Positions 1 through 8,844 of a stretch of 64,000 nucleotides of DNA are shown in pieces. The position numbers were made by a program, and so were the translations under genes. The notes below the pieces were generated by a model, which saw only the letters and a program-made list of their open reading frames with translations, did not search any database and was not told the DNA's origin. Location of the stretch: positions 5,749,001 through 5,813,000 of the forward strand of contig NZ_CP077091.1 in the NCBI RefSeq assembly GCF_014268595.2, in the 5' to 3' direction. Within the stretch, counting starts at the first letter, position 1, and every line of letters begins with the position of its first letter. Source of the stretch: Pseudomonas hamedanensis. Its GTDB lineage: Bacteria; Pseudomonadota; Gammaproteobacteria; Pseudomonadales; Pseudomonadaceae.

Positions 1-156
1 CGGCTGGTTATCGGCAATGTCTTCCAGACCACAGGCCGGCGATTGCACTTTGATCACCTTCACTTCGCTCAACGGCGGCGCAGACGCCGCGAACGCCGGG
101 ACTGCCGCGAGCAGTGCTGCAATCAAACCAAAAACTGTCATCCCGCCGTTGCGCAT
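1..156 (-). CDS. Secreted protein, N-terminal part only
   Basis: The gene runs off the left edge; 52 codons are visible. The ATG at 156 opens a typical Sec signal peptide: a short charged start, a hydrophobic stretch (VFGLIAALLAAV) and an Ala-rich cleavage region near residues 22-24. The mature part begins with a small segment containing one Cys (QSPACGLEDIADNQ). A second ATG at 141 would also leave a working signal peptide. I do not recognise the family and the rest is outside the window. It diverges from the permease gene that follows, so 157-376 should hold both promoters. Confidence 0.6.
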   Translation of the reverse strand, partial: MRNGGMTVFGLIAALLAAVPAFAASAPPLSEVKVIKVQSPACGLEDIADNQP

Positions 157-376
157 GCTTGCCCACTCCGAAAAATCAGCGCGCAGTATGGCGCAGTTAT
201 TTGCTGCGCAAAACTTCGCCGACGATCGACACCAGCATCCGCCAAATTCCTCACTCTGCTGGTATGATGCGCGGCTTTTTCCGGCCCACTACAATTTTCC
301 AGGCGCTTGCGACGGTCTGTGCTTTGCTGTTGAGGTCGATACATTTACGGCGCCACGCGCGCCACGGGGAGCAGAC

Positions 377-1672
377 ATGCTGGAAAGGCTGTTTCAACTC
401 AAGGCACACAACACCAACGTGCGCACCGAGATTCTCGCGGGCGTCACGACGTTCCTGGCCATGGCCTACATTCTGTTCGTCAACCCGAGCATCCTCGGCG
501 AGACCGGCATGGACAAGGGTGCGGTGTTCGTCGCCACCTGTCTGGCGGCCGCCATCGGTTCGACGATCATGGGCCTGATCGCCAACTACCCGATCGCCCT
601 TGCGCCGGGCATGGGCTTGAACGCCTTCTTCACTTACACCGTGGTGCTGCACATGGGCCACACCTGGCAAGTGGCGCTGGGTGCGGTGTTCATCTCGGCG
701 GTGTGTTTCTTCCTGCTGTCGATCTTCCGCATCCGCGAGTGGATCATCAACAGCATCCCGCTGCCGCTGCGCTCGGCGATTGCCGCCGGTATCGGCTTGT
801 TCCTGGCGCTGATCGCCTTGCACAACGCCGGCATCGTGGTCAGCAACCCAGCCACCATGGTCGGCCTCGGCGACCTGAAACAGCCGGCGCCGATTCTTGC
901 CACCCTCGGCTTTGCCCTGATCGTCGCCCTCGAAGCATTGAAAGTGCGCGGCGCAGTGCTGATCGGCATTCTGGCGGTGACCATCGTGTCCATCGCCATG
1001 GGCTTCACCCCGTTCGGTGGCGTGACCTCGATGCCACCGTCGCTGGCGCCGACCTTCATGCAACTGGACATCAAAGGCGCGCTCGACATCGGTCTGGTCA
1101 GCGTGATCTTCGCCTTCCTGTTCGTTGATCTGTTCGACAACTCCGGCACCCTGATCGGCGTCGCCAAGCGCGCCGGCCTGATGGGCAAGGACGGCCACAT
1201 GCCGAAGATGGGCCGTGCGCTGATTGCCGACAGCACCGCCGCCATGGCCGGTTCGCTGCTGGGCACTTCGACCACCACCAGTTACATCGAATCCGCTGCG
1301 GGCGTCAGTGCCGGCGGCCGTACCGGTTTGACCGCCATTGTCGTCGCGATGCTGTTCCTGCTGGCGCTGTTCTTTTCGCCATTGGCAGCCAGCGTTCCGG
1401 CTTTCGCCACCGCGCCGGCGCTGCTGTTCGTCGCCGTGTTGATGACATCGGGTCTGGCAGAAATAGACTGGGAAGACATCACCGTCGCCGCGCCGGTCGT
1501 TGTGACCGCGCTGGCCATGCCGTTCACTTATTCGATCGCCAACGGTATCGCCTTCGGCTTCATCGCCTGGACCGTGATCAAACTGCTCGCCGGGCGCGCC
1601 CGTGAGCTGAACCCGGCGCTGGTGATTCTGTCGATTCTGTTCGTGATCAAGCTGGGTTGGTTCAACGCATGA
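377..1672 (+). CDS. NCS2/AzgA-family purine (adenine/guanine/hypoxanthine) permease
   Basis: Inner-membrane importer of about 431 aa with 12 or more hydrophobic segments. The frame is open from position 17, but the ATG at 377 is the right start: the protein then begins [18 protein letters not shown], the usual N-terminus of the AzgA/PbuG branch of NCS2 permeases. Family hallmarks are [34 protein letters not shown] and, in the second half, [17 protein letters not shown] and [19 protein letters not shown]. The expected role is proton-coupled uptake of a purine base; which base cannot be told. Its stop overlaps the trmA start (ATGA), so the two are probably translated together. Confidence 0.9.
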   Translation: MLERLFQLKAHNTNVRTEILAGVTTFLAMAYILFVNPSILGETGMDKGAVFVATCLAAAIGSTIMGLIANYPIALAPGMGLNAFFTYTVVLHMGHTWQVALGAVFISAVCFFLLSIFRIREWIINSIPLPLRSAIAAGIGLFLALIALHNAGIVVSNPATMVGLGDLKQPAPILATLGFALIVALEALKVRGAVLIGILAVTIVSIAMGFTPFGGVTSMPPSLAPTFMQLDIKGALDIGLVSVIFAFLFVDLFDNSGTLIGVAKRAGLMGKDGHMPKMGRALIADSTAAMAGSLLGTSTTTSYIESAAGVSAGGRTGLTAIVVAMLFLLALFFSPLAASVPAFATAPALLFVAVLMTSGLAEIDWEDITVAAPVVVTALAMPFTYSIANGIAFGFIAWTVIKLLAGRARELNPALVILSILFVIKLGWFNA

Positions 1673-2748
1673 CATTCGATTCTCAAGCCTACGCCGAACA
1701 ACTCGCCGCCAAGGTCACGCGCCTGCGTGACTTGCTGGCACCGTTCGCCGCACCCGAGCCGACCGTGTTCGACTCGCCGTTGCAGAACTTTCGTCTGCGT
1801 GCCGAGTTCCGCCTGTGGCGCGAAGGCGGCGAGCGTCACTATGCGATGTTCTCTCAGGACGATAAACGCACACCGATCCTGATCGAGCAATTCCCGATCG
1901 CCAGCCTGCGTATCAACCAGTTGATGCCGCAACTGAAGACGGCGTGGCAGGCCAGTTCAGCGCTGAGCCACAAGCTGTTTCAGGTGGAGTTTCTGACCAC
2001 GCTGGCCGGCGATGCGATGATCACGCTGTGCTATCACCGTCCGCTGGACGAGCACTGGCACAACGCGGCGAAGCAACTCGCCGCGGACCTTGGCGTCAGC
2101 ATCATCGGACGCTCCAAGGGCAAGCGCGAGGTGATTGGTCAGGATTATGTGGTCGAACGGCTCGATGTCGGCGGGCGCACCTTCAGTTATCGCCAACCGG
2201 AAGGCGCATTCACCCAGCCCAACGGCACGGTGAACCAGAAGATGCTGAACTGGGCGTACGAAGCCTTGGGCGATCGCACTGACGATCTGCTGGAGTTGTA
2301 CTGCGGCAACGGCAACTTCACCCTGCCGCTGGCTACCCGCGTGCGCAAAGTGCTCGCCACGGAAATCAGCAAGACCTCGGTCAATGCCGCCTTGAGCAAC
2401 CTCAGCGAAAACGCTGTGGATAACGTCACCCTGGTGCGCTTGTCCGCCGAAGAGCTGACCGAAGCGCTCAACGAAGTGCGCCCGTTCCGGCGCCTGCACG
2501 GCATCGATCTGAAGAGCTACGAATTCGGCAGCGTCTTCGTCGATCCGCCGCGCGCCGGCATGGACCCGGACACCTGTGAGCTGACCCGCCGCTTCGACAA
2601 CATCCTGTACATTTCCTGCAACCCGGAAACCCTGGCGGCAAACATCGCCCAGCTTCACGACACCCACCGCATCACCCGCTGCGCGCTGTTCGACCAGTTC
2701 CCGTGGACCCACCACATGGAATCGGGCGTGTTGCTGACCCGGCGTTGA
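1669..2748 (+). CDS. trmA: tRNA (uracil-54-C5)-methyltransferase TrmA
   Basis: This enzyme makes ribothymidine at position 54 of the tRNA T-loop using S-adenosylmethionine. The 359 aa match the length of E. coli TrmA. The SAM-binding motif is [23 protein letters not shown] and the catalytic-Cys motif ISCNPETL follow; the C-terminus [12 protein letters not shown] is typical. The ATG at 1669 overlaps the permease stop by four bases. An upstream TTG at 1657 in the same frame is less likely because it would lengthen the overlap. A clear terminator follows at 2769. Confidence 0.96.
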   Translation: MTFDSQAYAEQLAAKVTRLRDLLAPFAAPEPTVFDSPLQNFRLRAEFRLWREGGERHYAMFSQDDKRTPILIEQFPIASLRINQLMPQLKTAWQASSALSHKLFQVEFLTTLAGDAMITLCYHRPLDEHWHNAAKQLAADLGVSIIGRSKGKREVIGQDYVVERLDVGGRTFSYRQPEGAFTQPNGTVNQKMLNWAYEALGDRTDDLLELYCGNGNFTLPLATRVRKVLATEISKTSVNAALSNLSENAVDNVTLVRLSAEELTEALNEVRPFRRLHGIDLKSYEFGSVFVDPPRAGMDPDTCELTRRFDNILYISCNPETLAANIAQLHDTHRITRCALFDQFPWTHHMESGVLLTRR

Positions 2749-2768
2749 TCGCGGGTAGTTGTACGAGA

Positions 2769-2795
2769 AAGCCGTCGTGATTGACGGCTTTTTTG
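2769..2795 (+). terminator. Rho-independent terminator after trmA
   Basis: The stem AAAGCCGTC / GACGGCTTT has a short loop and is followed by a run of T, 21 bases after the trmA stop. It closes the permease-trmA transcript. Confidence 0.8.
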
Positions 2796-2868
2796 TGGCT
2801 GCGATCTTTTGATCTGTGCGATCACCGAACATAAATCGCCAAGGTCGTTTTTGTTCAATTGACCGATG

Positions 2869-2883
2869 TAACCATCCAGTACA
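2869..2883. promoter_or_regulatory. Possible TetR operator upstream of aroQ
   Basis: Read on the minus strand the site is TGTACTGGATGGTTA. It shares both ends (TGTACT and GGTTA) and the spacing with TGTACTACCCGGTTA at 7207-7221, upstream of the transporter gene of the same cluster. It lies about 65 bases before the aroQ start. I infer it could be a binding site for the TetR regulator at 4363-5040. The match is 11 of 15 bases, so it could be chance. Confidence 0.3.
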
Positions 2884-2946
2884 TTTTATCTCCACAGGCT
2901 GAAACCCCTCGGCCCAAGCCAAAAAACAATAAGTGGAGTTCTCCCC

Positions 2947-3387
2947 ATGCGCCCTATCGTTCTGGTGCTTAACGGCCCGAACCTGAACCTGCTCGGCACT
3001 CGCGAGCCGGCGACTTACGGTCACGAGACCCTGGCTGACATTTCTGCGCTATGCGGTCGCGCCGCTGAAGAATTCGGTCTGAGCGTCGAGTTTCGCCAGA
3101 CCAATCACGAAGGCGAGTTGCTTGACTGGATTCACGCCGCTCGCGGCCGTTGCGCCGGGATCGTGATCAACCCGGCCGCGTGGACACATACCTCGGTGGC
3201 GATTCGCGATGCGTTGGTGGCCAGCGAGTTGCCGGTCATTGAAGTGCATTTGTCCAACGTTCACGCCCGTGAGCCGTTTCGCCATCACTCGTTCGTCTCG
3301 GCGATTGCCACGGCGGTCATGTGCGGATTCGGCAGCCACGGCTATCGACTGGCGCTGGAACACTTCAGCCAGCGGCTCAAGGGGTAA
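2947..3387 (+). CDS. aroQ: 3-dehydroquinate dehydratase, type II
   Basis: Converts 3-dehydroquinate to 3-dehydroshikimate. At 146 aa it has the standard type II length, and it shows the family start [17 protein letters not shown] with the catalytic Tyr in YGHETLADI. Also present are [31 protein letters not shown] and [16 protein letters not shown]. The start is supported by GTGGAG about ten bases upstream. Only four bases separate it from the dehydrogenase gene that follows. With that gene, quiC and the transporter nearby, this copy more likely serves quinate catabolism than aromatic amino acid synthesis; the biosynthetic copy should be elsewhere. Confidence 0.93.
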   Translation: MRPIVLVLNGPNLNLLGTREPATYGHETLADISALCGRAAEEFGLSVEFRQTNHEGELLDWIHAARGRCAGIVINPAAWTHTSVAIRDALVASELPVIEVHLSNVHAREPFRHHSFVSAIATAVMCGFGSHGYRLALEHFSQRLKG

Positions 3388-3391
3388 GCGC

Positions 3392-4246
3392 ATGTCCGGA
3401 TGCAACGCGATACTCGCCGGGCTGATTGGCGCCGGCATTCAGGCCTCGCGAACGCCTGCGCTGCATGAGCGCGAAGGCGATGCTCAAGGTCTGCGTTATC
3501 TGTACCGGTTGATCGATCTGGATCAACTGCACCTCGACAGCAGCGCCCTGCCCGACCTGCTGCTGGCAGCCGAGCGGATGAATTACACCGGACTGAACAT
3601 CACCTTCCCGTGCAAACAGGCGATCATCCCGCTGCTCGATGAACTGTCGCCGGAAGCCCGCGGTATCGGGGCGGTAAACACCGTGGTGCTGAAGGACGGC
3701 AAGCGTGTCGGCCACAACACTGACTGCCTCGGTTTCGCTGAAGGTTTGCGCCGGGGTTTGACGGACGTCGCCCGTGAACGCGTAGTCCAGATGGGCGCTG
3801 GTGGCGCTGGCGCGGCGGTGGCTCACGCGCTGTTGAGCGAAGGCGTACGGCAACTGACTATTTTTGATGTCGACCGCGAGCGTGCGGAAAGCCTGGCGAA
3901 CAATCTCAACCAGCATTTCGGTGTGGGTCGCGCGCAGGCCGGTGGGGATTTGCCCGGCGCGCTGGCGCGGGCCGATGGCCTGGTCAACACCACGCCAGTG
4001 GGCATGGCCAAGCTGCCGGGCTCACCAGTGCCGGCCGAGTTGCTGCGCAAGGAACTGTGGGTCGCGGAGATTGTGTATTTCCCGCTGGAAACCGAGCTGT
4101 TGAGTAACGCCCGCGCCCTGGGCTGCCGAACCCTGGACGGCGGCAACATGGCGGTATTTCAGGCAGTGAAGGCGTTCGAATTGTTCAGCGGCGTGGTGCC
4201 GGATGCGCTGCGGATGCTGGCGCACTTTCAAAGCATGAGTGGCTGA
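3392..4246 (+). CDS. Quinate/shikimate dehydrogenase, probably NAD-dependent (QsuD/YdiB-type)
   Basis: A 284-aa AroE-fold enzyme. The substrate site shows SRTPALHEREG, LNITFPCKQ (catalytic Lys) and GAVNTVV...GHNTDCLGF (catalytic Asp). The nucleotide loop GAGGAGAAVAHAL is followed by IFDVDRERA: the Asp at the end of strand two, in place of the NRT/R pattern of NADPH-using AroE, favours NAD. The HEREG motif is typical of the catabolic QsuD class. It would oxidise quinate to dehydroquinate and/or shikimate to dehydroshikimate. The ATG at 3392 follows the aroQ stop by four bases, so the two form an operon. The preferred substrate cannot be read from sequence. Confidence 0.85.
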   Translation: MSGCNAILAGLIGAGIQASRTPALHEREGDAQGLRYLYRLIDLDQLHLDSSALPDLLLAAERMNYTGLNITFPCKQAIIPLLDELSPEARGIGAVNTVVLKDGKRVGHNTDCLGFAEGLRRGLTDVARERVVQMGAGGAGAAVAHALLSEGVRQLTIFDVDRERAESLANNLNQHFGVGRAQAGGDLPGALARADGLVNTTPVGMAKLPGSPVPAELLRKELWVAEIVYFPLETELLSNARALGCRTLDGGNMAVFQAVKAFELFSGVVPDALRMLAHFQSMSG

Positions 4247-4257
4247 ACCCTGCCGCC

Positions 4258-4353
4258 CCCTGTAGGAGTGAGCCTGCTCGCGATAGCGGTGTGTCAGCCA
4301 ATAGATGCATTGGCTGACGGAATGCCATCGCGAGCAGGCTCACTCCTACAGGG
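4258..4353. repeat. REP pair, GAGTGAGCCTGCTCGCGA family
   Basis: Two copies of a REP sequence in opposite orientation (core GAGTGAGCCTGCTCGCGA) end in CCTGTAG/CTACAGG. The spacer itself contains an inverted TCAGCCAAT/ATTGGCTGA. The pair fills the gap between the convergent dehydrogenase and tetR genes and can fold into one long hairpin. The same family recurs at 8735, 11975, 15331, 16739 and 34761. Confidence 0.9.
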
Positions 4354-4362
4354 TGGGATGCG

Positions 4363-5040
4363 TCAGGCCTGCAGGTAGCGCAACACCGATTCGCAGATCA
4401 TCTCGCGATGACGCTGTTTGATGGCGTCGTCCGGCAGATCGATCTGAAAAATCTCACCCAGCGTATGGCGGTTCGACACGCGATAAAAGCAGAACGAGCT
4501 GATCAGCAGATGCACGTCCAGCGCATCGATTCCACGGCGGAACACGCCCTCGTCAGCACCTCGCTTCAAGATCGTGCCAAGGGTATCGAGAATCGTATTG
4601 TTCAGCGCCTTGATCGCATCGGAACGCTTCACGTATTCGGCGTTATGGATGTTTTCGATGCTGACGATGCGCACGAAATCGACGTTGCGATCGTGGTGAT
4701 CAAAGGTGAACTCCACCAGGCGCCGAATCGCCAGCTCCGGTGGCAGTTCGTCCAGATGCAGGCGGTTTTCCGTGCTGCGGATATCGCCGTAGAGTTTTTC
4801 CAGCACCTCGACGTACAACTGCTCCTTGCTGCCGAAGTAGTAATAGATCATGCGCTTGGAGGTGTGGATGCGCTCGGCAATCGCGTCAACGCGGGCGCCG
4901 GACAAACCTTGCTGGACGAACTCGACGATCGCCTCCTGCAGGATGTTCTCGCGGGTCTTTTCCGGGTTGTTCTTGCGACTCTTGCGCGGCTCGGCGCTGG
5001 ACTCGACAGCAGCAGCGGATAGTTCTGAATTCATTGTCAT
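4363..5040 (-). CDS. TetR-family regulator of the quinate/shikimate cluster
   Basis: A 225-aa regulator. After a basic linker, residues about 25-75 form the TetR DNA-binding domain (helix-turn-helix ARVDAIAERIHTSKRMIYYYFGSKEQLY), followed by an all-helical ligand domain. I chose the ATG at 5040; another in-frame ATG lies at 5034. It is downstream of quiC on the same strand with a 102-base gap, so it is probably co-transcribed. By position I infer control of quiC, aroQ and the transporter with a pathway intermediate as ligand. A shared sequence upstream of aroQ and the transporter (2869 and 7207) is a candidate operator. Confidence 0.85.
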   Translation of the reverse strand: MTMNSELSAAAVESSAEPRKSRKNNPEKTRENILQEAIVEFVQQGLSGARVDAIAERIHTSKRMIYYYFGSKEQLYVEVLEKLYGDIRSTENRLHLDELPPELAIRRLVEFTFDHHDRNVDFVRIVSIENIHNAEYVKRSDAIKALNNTILDTLGTILKRGADEGVFRRGIDALDVHLLISSFCFYRVSNRHTLGEIFQIDLPDDAIKQRHREMICESVLRYLQA

Positions 5041-5142
5041 TGCGGGCTCACGGCCATCACTGCACAGGCTGGCGATTATGGGCCGCGCGGCACACCGAAG
5101 GAAGCCACGCAACCGCTGTTTGGTCCCGCGCTTACGAATTTC

Positions 5143-7044
5143 CTACAACTTCGCCTGACGCACCGCACCACTGCGTGATTTGGCCATCGCCGCCAGACGC
5201 ACCGCGACGTTCGCCGCGCCATATCCGGCATAACCGTTTTTACGCTGAATGATCTCAAAGAAGAAACGCCCTTCGAACGGCTCGGTGTAGACGTGAAACA
5301 ACTCGCCGCCCTGGGCGTCACGGTCGTAGAGCACGTTGTAATAGGCCAGCTCGCTGAGAAACTCGTCGTCGAAATCGAAGCGCGCGGCAAGGTCGTCATA
5401 GTAATTGAGCGGGATATCCAGCAGCGGCACGCCCGCCTCTTTCGCCCGACTGACTTCGGCGAAGATATCGTCACAATCAAAGGCGATGTGATGCACCCCG
5501 GAGCCGCGATAGCTCGACAGCGCGTGGGAGATCGCGGTATTGCGGTTCTCGGAAATATTCAATGGCAAGCGAATCGAACTGTCACGACTGCGCAGTGCGC
5601 GGCTCTTCACCAGACCATAGGGGTCGGGCAACACCACCTCGTCGTCAGCCTCGAAATCCAGCAGGCTTTTATAAAACAGCACCCAACTGTCGAGGCTGTC
5701 CGCCGGCAGGGCCATGGCCATGTGATCGATGCGCTTGAGGCCGCCGCAGGCCACCGCGTCTGGCAGCAGGTTGAAGTCGGTGCCGTAGACATCGGCGTCT
5801 TCATCGACCAGATAAATCAAACTGCCGTCCGGCGCCCGCACTGCCGCCAGTTCCAGTTCATTGGGGCCGACCAGTCCGCGATAGGGCTGGCCCTTATACG
5901 CAACGGCGCGGGCCAGTGCGCTGGCGCTGTCCTTGACCCTGATCGCCGTGGCGCACAACGACGGGCCGTGGGCTTCGAAAAAACTGTGGCCGAACGAATA
6001 AGGCTCGGCGTTGAGAATCAGGTTGATATCGCCCTGGCGCAGCAGGCTCACACTCTTGGAGCGATGCTGCCCGGCCGTGACGAAACCGAGGCGTTGCAGC
6101 CAAAGACTGAGTTTTGCGCCCAGCGCCTCGTCGACGGCGAATTCGAGAAACTCGATGCCGTTGTACTCACTGGCCTTGGGTGTTTCGAAAAGGATCTCGC
6201 GATTAACCACCGGCGTGGCTGCCTGCTCCAGACGCTGGCGGGTTTTCTCTTCCAGGTACAGCAGCGATCGCAAACCGTCGGCAGCATTGGCCCGCGGCGG
6301 AGCAGCCCGGAAGCCATCGTTGAAGATCTCCAGAGACAGCGGCCCGGTGTAGCCACTCTGGATAATCGGCGCGAGAAATCCCGCCAGATCGAATTCGCCC
6401 TGCCCCGGGAAGCAGCGGAAATGTCGGCTCCACTCCAGCACATCCATTTGCAGAATCGGCGCGTCGGCCATTTGCACGAAGAAGATCTTGTCGCCGGGAA
6501 TCTCGGCGATCGCGCCTGGATCGCCCTTGAGCGACAAGGTGTGGAAGCTGTCGAGCAGCACACCCAGGCTCGGGTGATCGGCCTGACGCACAATGTCCCA
6601 GACCTGTTGATAAGTGTTGACGTGACGGCCCCAGGCCAGCGCTTCGTAACCGATGCGCAAGCCACGGGCACCGGCGCGCTCGGCCAGCAGGCGCAGATCG
6701 TCCACCAGAATTTGCTGATCGCCGATGCTGTCTGCCGCTGCGTTGCTGCATACCAGCACCAGGTCGGTGCCGAGTTCCTGCATCAGATCGAACTTGCGCT
6801 CGGCGCGCTCCAGATTGCGCGCCAGCCGGTCACGGCGGCAGCCTTCAAAGTCACGGAACGGCTGAAACAGCGTGATGGCGATGCCAAGATCGGCGCACAT
6901 CTGTTTAATTTCACGGGGGCTGCCGTCGTAGTACAGAAGGTCGTTTTCGAAAATCTCCACCCCGTCGAACCCGGCGGCGGCGATGGCTTCGAGTTTTTCC
7001 GGCAGGGTGCCGCTCAAGGAAACGGTGGCAATGGAACGCTGCAT
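5143..7044 (-). CDS. quiC: 3-dehydroshikimate dehydratase fused to an HPPD-like domain
   Basis: A 633-aa two-domain protein. Residues 1 to about 270 are a sugar-phosphate-isomerase-like TIM barrel, starting MQRSIATVSLSGTLPEKLEA, which dehydrates 3-dehydroshikimate to protocatechuate with a divalent metal. Residues about 295-620 are two vicinal-oxygen-chelate modules like 4-hydroxyphenylpyruvate dioxygenase, ending FFEIIQRKNGYAGYGAANV. His441 (RIDHMAMA), His519 (GVHHIAFD) and Glu597 (FFEIIQR) keep the spacing of the HPPD iron triad. This is the QuiC1 architecture known from P. putida; what the second domain does is unclear. It diverges from the MFS gene across 7045-7384. Confidence 0.92.
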   Translation of the reverse strand: MQRSIATVSLSGTLPEKLEAIAAAGFDGVEIFENDLLYYDGSPREIKQMCADLGIAITLFQPFRDFEGCRRDRLARNLERAERKFDLMQELGTDLVLVCSNAAADSIGDQQILVDDLRLLAERAGARGLRIGYEALAWGRHVNTYQQVWDIVRQADHPSLGVLLDSFHTLSLKGDPGAIAEIPGDKIFFVQMADAPILQMDVLEWSRHFRCFPGQGEFDLAGFLAPIIQSGYTGPLSLEIFNDGFRAAPPRANAADGLRSLLYLEEKTRQRLEQAATPVVNREILFETPKASEYNGIEFLEFAVDEALGAKLSLWLQRLGFVTAGQHRSKSVSLLRQGDINLILNAEPYSFGHSFFEAHGPSLCATAIRVKDSASALARAVAYKGQPYRGLVGPNELELAAVRAPDGSLIYLVDEDADVYGTDFNLLPDAVACGGLKRIDHMAMALPADSLDSWVLFYKSLLDFEADDEVVLPDPYGLVKSRALRSRDSSIRLPLNISENRNTAISHALSSYRGSGVHHIAFDCDDIFAEVSRAKEAGVPLLDIPLNYYDDLAARFDFDDEFLSELAYYNVLYDRDAQGGELFHVYTEPFEGRFFFEIIQRKNGYAGYGAANVAVRLAAMAKSRSGAVRQAKL

Positions 7045-7384
7045 CTTTCAACTCCCGGACTGCGCCGCTTTTACATAAGAGCTGCCGAAGGCTGCGATCT
7101 GTTGATCGTCAAAAGCGAAGATCGCAGCCTTCGGCAACGCCTACATCGAGTAGGTTTTTATAATGAGCAAATTATTGGCTGCATCCCTGCGCACAGCAAT
7201 TTAAAGTGTACTACCCGGTTAGTTTTGCGTGCGATTATCGAACACAATGGCGGTTTGGCGAATTGACGATTTTTCGTCCACTGCCCAACATCGACCGCAC
7301 ATTGAGTCCGGATCTGAACCACCGGTCGCAGCGTGCAAGAGAAAAAGCACACCAAATAAAAAATCCAAAAACGGGTGGAACACA
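7045..7384. promoter_or_regulatory. Divergent control region between quiC and the MFS transporter
   Basis: No gene fits in this 340-base gap. It holds a GCTGCCGAAGG-type palindrome close to quiC (7083-7136), an AT-rich stretch around 7157-7205, and at 7207-7221 TGTACTACCCGGTTA. The core CTACCCGGTTAG of that site is an imperfect palindrome, and the site resembles the one at 2869 upstream of aroQ. Promoters for both directions and a TetR operator are expected here; I could not place the -35 and -10 boxes with confidence. Confidence 0.5.
7083..7136. repeat. Inverted repeat, GCTGCCGAAGGCTGCGATCT family
   Basis: TGCCGAAGGCTGCGATCT and its reverse complement are separated by 18 bases. They lie just upstream of quiC. 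A second copy is at 56980-57051, downstream of an MltB-type gene. This family is unrelated in sequence to the REP pairs elsewhere in the window. Confidence 0.85.
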
Positions 7385-8719
7385 ATGATTCCTTCACAGA
7401 CTTCCCGCGTGGCTCCGGCCATGAGCACTGCCACGGCTGGCATCGGCGACAAGATCCGCGGCGCCATGGCGGTCGGCAAGACCCGCTGGGGCATGCTGGC
7501 GCTGGTGTTTTTTGCCACCACTCTGAACTACATCGACCGCGCCGCCCTCGGCGTCATGCAGCCAATCCTCGCCAAGGAAATGAGCTGGACGGCGATGGAT
7601 TACGCCAACATCAACTTCTGGTTTCAGGTCGGCTACGCGATCGGTTTCGTCCTGCAAGGGCGGTTGATCGACCGGGTCGGCGTCAAGCGCGTGTTCTTCT
7701 GCGCCGTGCTGCTCTGGAGCCTGGCCACCGGCGCCCATGGCTTGGCGACTTCGGCAGTCGGCTTCATGGTCTGCCGCTTTATCCTCGGCCTGACCGAAGC
7801 GGCCAACTACCCGGCCTGTGTGAAAACCACACGCCTGTGGTTTCCGGCCGGCGAACGCGCGGTGGCCACTGGCATCTTCAACGCCGGCACCAACGTCGGT
7901 GCGATGTTCACGCCGATGCTGTTGCCGCTGGTGCTTCATGTGTGGGGCTGGCAGGCAGCGTTTCTGTGCATGGCGGCATTGGGCGGGATCTGGCTGCTGT
8001 TCTGGGGCTTGAAGTACTTCAACCCGGAAGATCACCCGAGCGTTAAACAATCGGAACTCGATTACATCCAGCAGGAAGTCGAACCGGAACAGGCCCGCGT
8101 GCCGTTTTCGAGAATCCTGCGTATGCGCGGCACCTGGGCCTTCGCCATTGCCTATTCGCTGACCGCCCCGGTGTTCTGGTTTTACCTGTACTGGCTGCCG
8201 CCGTTTCTCAATCAGCAATACAACCTGGGGATCAACGTCACGCAGATGGGCATTCCGCTGATCATCATCTACGTCACCGCCGACTTCGGCAGTGTCGGTG
8301 GCGGCATCCTGTCCTCGTTCCTGATCGGTCGCGGAATGAACTCGATCAAGGCGCGATTGCTGTCGATGTTCCTGTTCGCCTGCTGCATCATCGGCGTGGT
8401 CATGGCGGCTGGCTCGGCCAATCTGTGGGTGGCCGTGGCGGCTATTTCCCTGGCGATCGGCGCGCACCAGGCCTGGACCGCGAACATCTGGAGCCTGGTG
8501 ATGGATTACACGCCCAAGCACATGATGAGCACGGTGTTCGGCTTCGGTGGCATGTGCGCGGCGATCGGCGGGATGTTCATGACCCAGATCGTCGGCCACA
8601 TCCTCACTGTTACCCACAACAACTACACAGTGCTGTTCACCCTGATCCCGGCGATGTACTTCCTCGCACTGACGTGGATGTACTTCATGGCACCGCGCAA
8701 GATTCCGACTGTCGAGTAA
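7385..8719 (+). CDS. MFS transporter, probable quinate/shikimate (aromatic acid) importer
   Basis: A 444-aa, 12-segment transporter of the anion:cation symporter group. It shows the N-terminal motif TTLNYIDRAALGVMQPIL, the loop motif LQGRLIDRVGVKRVF, and RFILGLTEAANYPACVKTTRLWFP, all typical of hexuronate/phthalate/aromatic acid carriers. The ATG at 7385 is preceded by GGTGGA; upstream in-frame codons are not needed for the fold. It diverges from quiC, and the only catabolic genes around it are for quinate/shikimate, so the substrate is inferred from context. Confidence 0.88.
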   Translation: MIPSQTSRVAPAMSTATAGIGDKIRGAMAVGKTRWGMLALVFFATTLNYIDRAALGVMQPILAKEMSWTAMDYANINFWFQVGYAIGFVLQGRLIDRVGVKRVFFCAVLLWSLATGAHGLATSAVGFMVCRFILGLTEAANYPACVKTTRLWFPAGERAVATGIFNAGTNVGAMFTPMLLPLVLHVWGWQAAFLCMAALGGIWLLFWGLKYFNPEDHPSVKQSELDYIQQEVEPEQARVPFSRILRMRGTWAFAIAYSLTAPVFWFYLYWLPPFLNQQYNLGINVTQMGIPLIIIYVTADFGSVGGGILSSFLIGRGMNSIKARLLSMFLFACCIIGVVMAAGSANLWVAVAAISLAIGAHQAWTANIWSLVMDYTPKHMMSTVFGFGGMCAAIGGMFMTQIVGHILTVTHNNYTVLFTLIPAMYFLALTWMYFMAPRKIPTVE

Positions 8720-8734
8720 CCTGCCAAACCCGTC

Positions 8735-8830
8735 CCCTGTAGGAGTGAGCCTGCTCGCGATAGCGTTGTATCAGTCAACATCTTCAGCGACTGATACACC
8801 GTAATCGCGAGCAGGCTCACTCCTACAGGG
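8735..8830. repeat. REP pair, GAGTGAGCCTGCTCGCGA family
   Basis: Two inverted REP units end in CCCTGTAGG/CCTACAGGG, with an inner GTATCAGTC/GACTGATAC stem. They fill the gap between the convergent MFS and EamA genes and may act as a bidirectional transcription stop. Confidence 0.9.
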
Positions 8831-8844
8831 AGTTTTGCGTTTCT

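Noticed and set aside
251..1675. 474-codon open frame on the minus strand opposite the purine permease
   Set aside because: It is a codon-bias shadow: its product is rich in Gln, His, Asp and Arg and lacks membrane or domain features, while the plus strand is a clear NCS2 permease.
5293..7266. 657-codon plus-strand frame opposite quiC
   Set aside because: Shadow of a GC-rich gene; the product has no recognisable domain and quiC is unambiguous.
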